Shown here one piece after another: positions 60,843 through 64,000 of a stretch of DNA of 64,000 bases. This DNA comes from Anaeramoeba ignava (lineage: Eukaryota; Metamonada; Anaeramoebidae). A program made the position numbers and the translations under genes. The notes under the pieces are model-generated. The model ran no database searches. It saw nothing but the letters and a program-made list of their open reading frames with translations, and was not told the DNA's origin. The DNA lies in the NCBI GenBank assembly GCA_028826165.1, contig JAPDFW010000125.1, forward strand, positions 107,501-171,500, given 5' to 3'. Every line of letters begins with the position of its first letter. Within the stretch, counting starts at the first letter, position 1.

Positions 60843-62780
60843 TTAATCTTTTTTCTCAGTTAAATTTTGGAAACTTTCAACTGCTTTAGCAATTCTATTT
60901 CCAGCCAAAGTAAGAACTTCTTCATCAACAGCAAAACAAATACGATAAAAACCAGGAACAACATGTTCAAAACCTTGCATTGCAGGAAGAATCTGGACAT
61001 TAGTTTCCTTCAAAATATGGTTATACAAATCAAGTTCAGCTTGTTTTGATTGGTCTTTTAGAAATTCTCTTAAATCAACCATTAAAAAAAAGGCTCCATC
61101 ACAAGGTAAATGTTTGATTTTGTGATCATCAAATATTTTGGTAAGTAATTGATAATTGTGATAAAGTCTTTCTTTGTTTGTTTTTATGAAATTGTCTCTC
61201 CATTCAATATCAGATAGAAAATCTGTTAAAATCCATTGAGTATCTCCTGAAACTGAAGAATAAAAACTTAATTCTTTTGAAATTTTCAAAACATTTTTAT
61301 TTCTTGTAAAAATCACTCCTATTCTCCATCCAGACATTGCAAAATCCTTAGACATTCCATATGCTTGATGAACTAATTCTGGTTTTTCGCATTTGATTGA
61401 CATTCCACTTGTGAATTTTGATGTTGGTTTGTAAACAGAACATGCATAAATTTCATCGAAAATTATGTGAAGATTGTATTTTTGACTCCAATTAATATAT
61501 TCAGTTAATGTTTCTTCTGTTAATGCATTTCCTTGTGGATTGTCTGGTGTTGTGATAAGGACTGCTTTGATTCCTTCTTTGATTGGATCAAATTCTACTT
61601 CTCCTTTAACAATTTGTAAGAAATTTGGGCATGGATGAATTTTAACTTTGGATCTGAATAAATCGAAAGTGAATCCACCATAATACTATTTTTCGAATAT
61701 TTTTATTTATTTCGAAATTGATTTAATTTTGATTTAATTTTGATTTAATTTTGATTTAATTTTAATTTAATTTTAATTTAATTTTGATTTAATTTTAATT
61801 TAATTTTGATTTAATTTTGATTTAATTTTGATTTAATTTTAGATTTAATTTTAATTTAATTTTGATTTAATTTTGATTTAATTTTGATTTAATTTTAATT
61901 TAATTTTAATTTAATTTTAATTTAATTTTAATTTAATTTTAATTTAATTTTGATTTAATTTTGATTTAATTTTAATTTAATTTTGATTTAATTTTGATTT
62001 AATTTTGATTTAATTTTGATTTAATTTAGATTTAATTTTAATTTAATTTTAATTTAATTTTGATTTAATTTTGATTAAATTTTAATTTAATTTTGATTTA
62101 AATTTGATTTAATTTTAATTTAATTTTGATTTAATTTTGATTTAATTTTGATTTAATTTTGATTTAATTTGATTTAATTTTGATTTAATTTTGATTTAAT
62201 TTTGATTTAATTTTAGATTTAATTTTAATTTAATTTTGATTTAATTTTAATTTAATATTGATTAAATTTTGATTAAATTTTGATTTAATTTTGATTTAAT
62301 TTTGATTTATTTTTGATTTAATTTTGATTTATTTTTGATTTATTTTAAAAAATTGATGATTTAATTTTGATGATATAAGTATACAGGAACAGGAATTAAA
62401 ACAGAATCACCTTCATCACAAACTGCATTAAACAAGATATCAAGAGCACCACCACCACAACCAGCAGCAAAAACAAGTTGTTCAGGTTTTACATCTTTAA
62501 TGAATAAATGGTCATGATATAATTGAGCAGTAGCTTTTAATAAATCAGGATGACCAAAAGCTTGTCCATATTTAAGTGAATATTTTGGAAGTTTTTCTCG
62601 ATTTTTCAGTTTTTTTTCCATTAAATCAAATACAATATGATTTTCTGCTGTTCCAAGATTGATGTATCCATTTGGATTTGTTTCTTTATCATATGGATTT
62701 TCAAAACACATTCTTGCGCCAATTTGAAGTGGATGAGCTTTTTTGTTTAAATATCTTTCAGATCGTTTTGATGTTGTCAT
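60843..62780 (-). CDS. ACC-synthase-like class I aminotransferase (PLP enzyme)
   Basis: Fold-type I PLP enzyme closest to 1-aminocyclopropane-1-carboxylate synthase-like proteins. Exons 62780-62385 and 61685-60843 join in phase (PVP-YYGGF) to 412 residues. Features: NPNGYINLGTAENHIVFDL, the ACC-synthase N-terminal signature; VFAAGCGGGALDILFNAV (cofactor phosphate region); TTPDNPQGNAL (Asn binding the PLP ring oxygen); DEIYACSVYKP; the Schiff-base Lys in YGMSKDFAMSGWRIGV; and the substrate-carboxylate Arg in FYRICFA. Non-plant members often act as aminotransferases or beta-lyases rather than making ACC, so the reaction is uncertain. It is divergent from MTHFR across 166 bp; SAM-linked chemistry could connect them. 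The intron is a 0.7-kb 11-bp repeat. Confidence 0.85.
61686..62384 (-). repeat. Aminotransferase intron: 11-bp repeat (GATTTAATTTT)
   Basis: About 60 copies of GATTTAATTTT and its AATTTAATTTT variant fill the intron. Unlike most introns here the period is 11, not a multiple of three. Confidence 0.9.
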
Positions 62781-62946
62781 TTTGTTTAATTTTATTTTGA
62801 AAGAAAAAAAATGAAAAAAAAAAATTTTTTTTTTTGAAAATCATTTTTCATTTTTTTTTTTAAAATTTTTAAATAAAAAATCAATTGAATAAAATAGCAA
62901 AAAAAACAATAAAACAAAAAATAATAAAAATAAAACAAAAAAAAAA
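62781..62946. promoter_or_regulatory. Divergent aminotransferase/MTHFR promoter
   Basis: 166 bp with AAAAAAAATGAAAAAAAAAAATTTTTTT and TTTTTCATTTTTTTTT, an inverted-repeat arrangement like the other divergent starts. Confidence 0.5.
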
Positions 62947-64000
62947 ATGAAAATTATTGATAGAATAAAAAAACAAGAAGAAAAAAACAAAAAGCAAAAG
63001 AAATTTGAAGCATTTTTTTCATTTGAATTTTTTCCACCAAAAACAACAACAAGAATTGAATCATTATATGAAAAAATAGAAAGATTAATAGAATTATATC
63101 CACTTTATATTGATGTAACTTGGGGAGCAGGAGGTTCAACAAGTGAAAAAACTTTAGAAATTGCAACAAAAACTCAAAAATTTCTTGGAATTGAAACAAT
63201 GTTACATTTAACTTGTTCAAATATGACAAAAGAAAAAGTTGACAAAGCACTTTCTCAAGCAAAACAAAATGGAATTCAGAATATTTTAGCTTTAAGAGGA
63301 GGTTTTTTTTTTTTTTTAATCAGAAAAAAAAATTTTTTTTTTCCATTCATTCAAATTTTTCCATTCATTTTTTTGCATTTAATTATATTTAATTTAATTA
63401 TAATTTCAATTTAATTATAATTTTAATTTTAATTTAATTTTAATTTTAATTATAATTTTAATTTTAATTTAATTTTAATTTTAATTATAATTTTAATTAT
63501 AATTTTAATTAATTTAATTTTAATTAATTTTAATTTTAATTTTAATTTTAATTTTAATTTTAATTTTAATTTTAATTTTAATTTTATTTTAATTTAATTT
63601 TAATTATAATTTTAATTTTAATTTTAATTTTAATTTAATTTAATTATAATTTAATTTTAATTTTAATTTAATTTAATTATAATTTTAATTTTAATATAAT
63701 TTTAATATAATTTTAATTTTAATTTTAATTTTAATTTTAATTTAAATTTTAATTTTAATTTTAATTTAATTTTAAATTTAATTTTTAGATCCTCCGCAAG
63801 GTGATAAGGAATTTAAAGCTATAGATTCAAGTTTTCAACATGCAATTGATTTAGTTAAATACATCAAATCTTCTTATGGTGATTATTTTGGTATTGCTGT
63901 TGCTGGTTATCCTGAAGGTCATTCAGAAGCAAAAAGGTATTATTTTTCAATTTAATTTGAATTTCAAATATAAATATAAATATAAATATAAATATCAATA
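62947..64000 (+). CDS. Methylenetetrahydrofolate reductase (5' part)
   Basis: N-terminal part of MTHFR, which reduces 5,10-methylene-THF to 5-methyl-THF for methionine synthesis. Exons in view are 62947-63301 and 63789-63936; the next intron begins GTATTA and the gene runs off the right edge. The FAD-binding TIM-barrel motifs are present: FFSFEFFPPKT with its catalytic Glu, YIDVTWGAGGSTSEKTLEIA, HLTCSNMTKEKVDKAL, ILALRGDPPQGD spanning the intron, and FGIAVAGYPEGHSEA. Intron 1 has donor GTTTTT and holds a TTAATTTTAATT repeat. Whether the C-terminal SAM-regulatory domain exists cannot be seen. Confidence 0.93.
63302..63788 (+). repeat. MTHFR intron 1: AATTTT/AATTATAATTTT repeat
   Basis: 487-nt intron of TTAATT and TTATAATT blocks. 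Acceptor TTTTTAG precedes DPPQGD. Confidence 0.85.

Noticed and set aside
1-64000. Reassigned stop codons (alternative genetic code)
   Set aside because: In-frame TAA and TGA in apparent genes are all removed by GT-AG introns or explained by homopolymer indels, and TAA, TAG and TGA all end genes where family homology ends.
1-64000. tRNA, rRNA or mobile elements
   Set aside because: No cloverleaf-like GC-richer islands, rRNA core sequence, transposase or reverse transcriptase coding was seen. A covariance-model scan would be needed to exclude small RNAs.

Overview
This window is a gene-dense stretch of nuclear DNA from a very AT-rich microbial eukaryote. Nearly every gene has spliceosomal introns: GT...AG junctions restore reading frame and recognisable family sequence. 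The standard genetic code fits, with TAA, TAG and TGA all ending genes. Low-complexity Asn/Gln/Glu tracts encoded by GAAAAT or CAAAAT hexamers occur in several proteins. Composition, gene repertoire and repeat style suggest an amoeboid or metamonad-like protist such as Anaeramoeba. That is inference from general character, not a demonstrated placement. I see no prokaryotic operons, transposons, tRNA or rRNA genes, or CRISPR arrays.

Layout, left to right: Rho-family GTPase (-, cut by the left edge); VPS54 of the GARP tether (-); a ~3,100-residue HUWE1/Tom1-type HECT ubiquitin ligase (+); a SPIN90/Dip1-like Arp2/3 regulator (+); an ankyrin-DH-PH RhoGEF (-); an adenine deaminase with a signal peptide (+); a muniscin/TCUP-like adaptor medium subunit (+); Sam50 (-); an orphan Cys-rich type I membrane protein (+); a Rab11-like GTPase (-); SIN1/Avo1 of TORC2 (-); an RSL1D1/Utp30-type L1 protein (-); TMEM214 (+); an acidic orphan (-); an SLC43-like MFS transporter (-); two tandem metallothionein-like genes (-); TARBP1/Trm3-like methyltransferase (-); VPS36 of ESCRT-II (+); an ACC-synthase-like aminotransferase (-); and MTHFR (+, running off the right edge).

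Spacing is tight, commonly 60-210 bp, and many genes are divergent pairs sharing a short A/T-run promoter with TTTTTTCATTTTTT or its complement. By contrast some single introns are 1-2.4 kb and consist almost wholly of one tandem repeat, usually 12 bp, with a different unit in each intron. Themes are membrane traffic (VPS54, Rab11-like, muniscin, VPS36), Rho/actin control (Rho, RhoGEF, SPIN90), TORC2 signalling, and SAM/one-carbon metabolism (ACC-synthase-like enzyme beside MTHFR).

The most unusual region is 49.8-53.3 kb. A ~1.1-1.2 kb tandem duplication carries two 153-residue, Cys-rich metallothionein-like genes. Their upstream DNA holds seven copies of a conserved element with a CCCCC core at roughly nucleosome-like spacing, plus inverted partners. 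I propose this as a candidate metal- or stress-responsive control array. Four single-base disruptions, three in repeats or homopolymers of VPS54, the HECT gene and the acidic orphan, may be assembly indels or real slippage.
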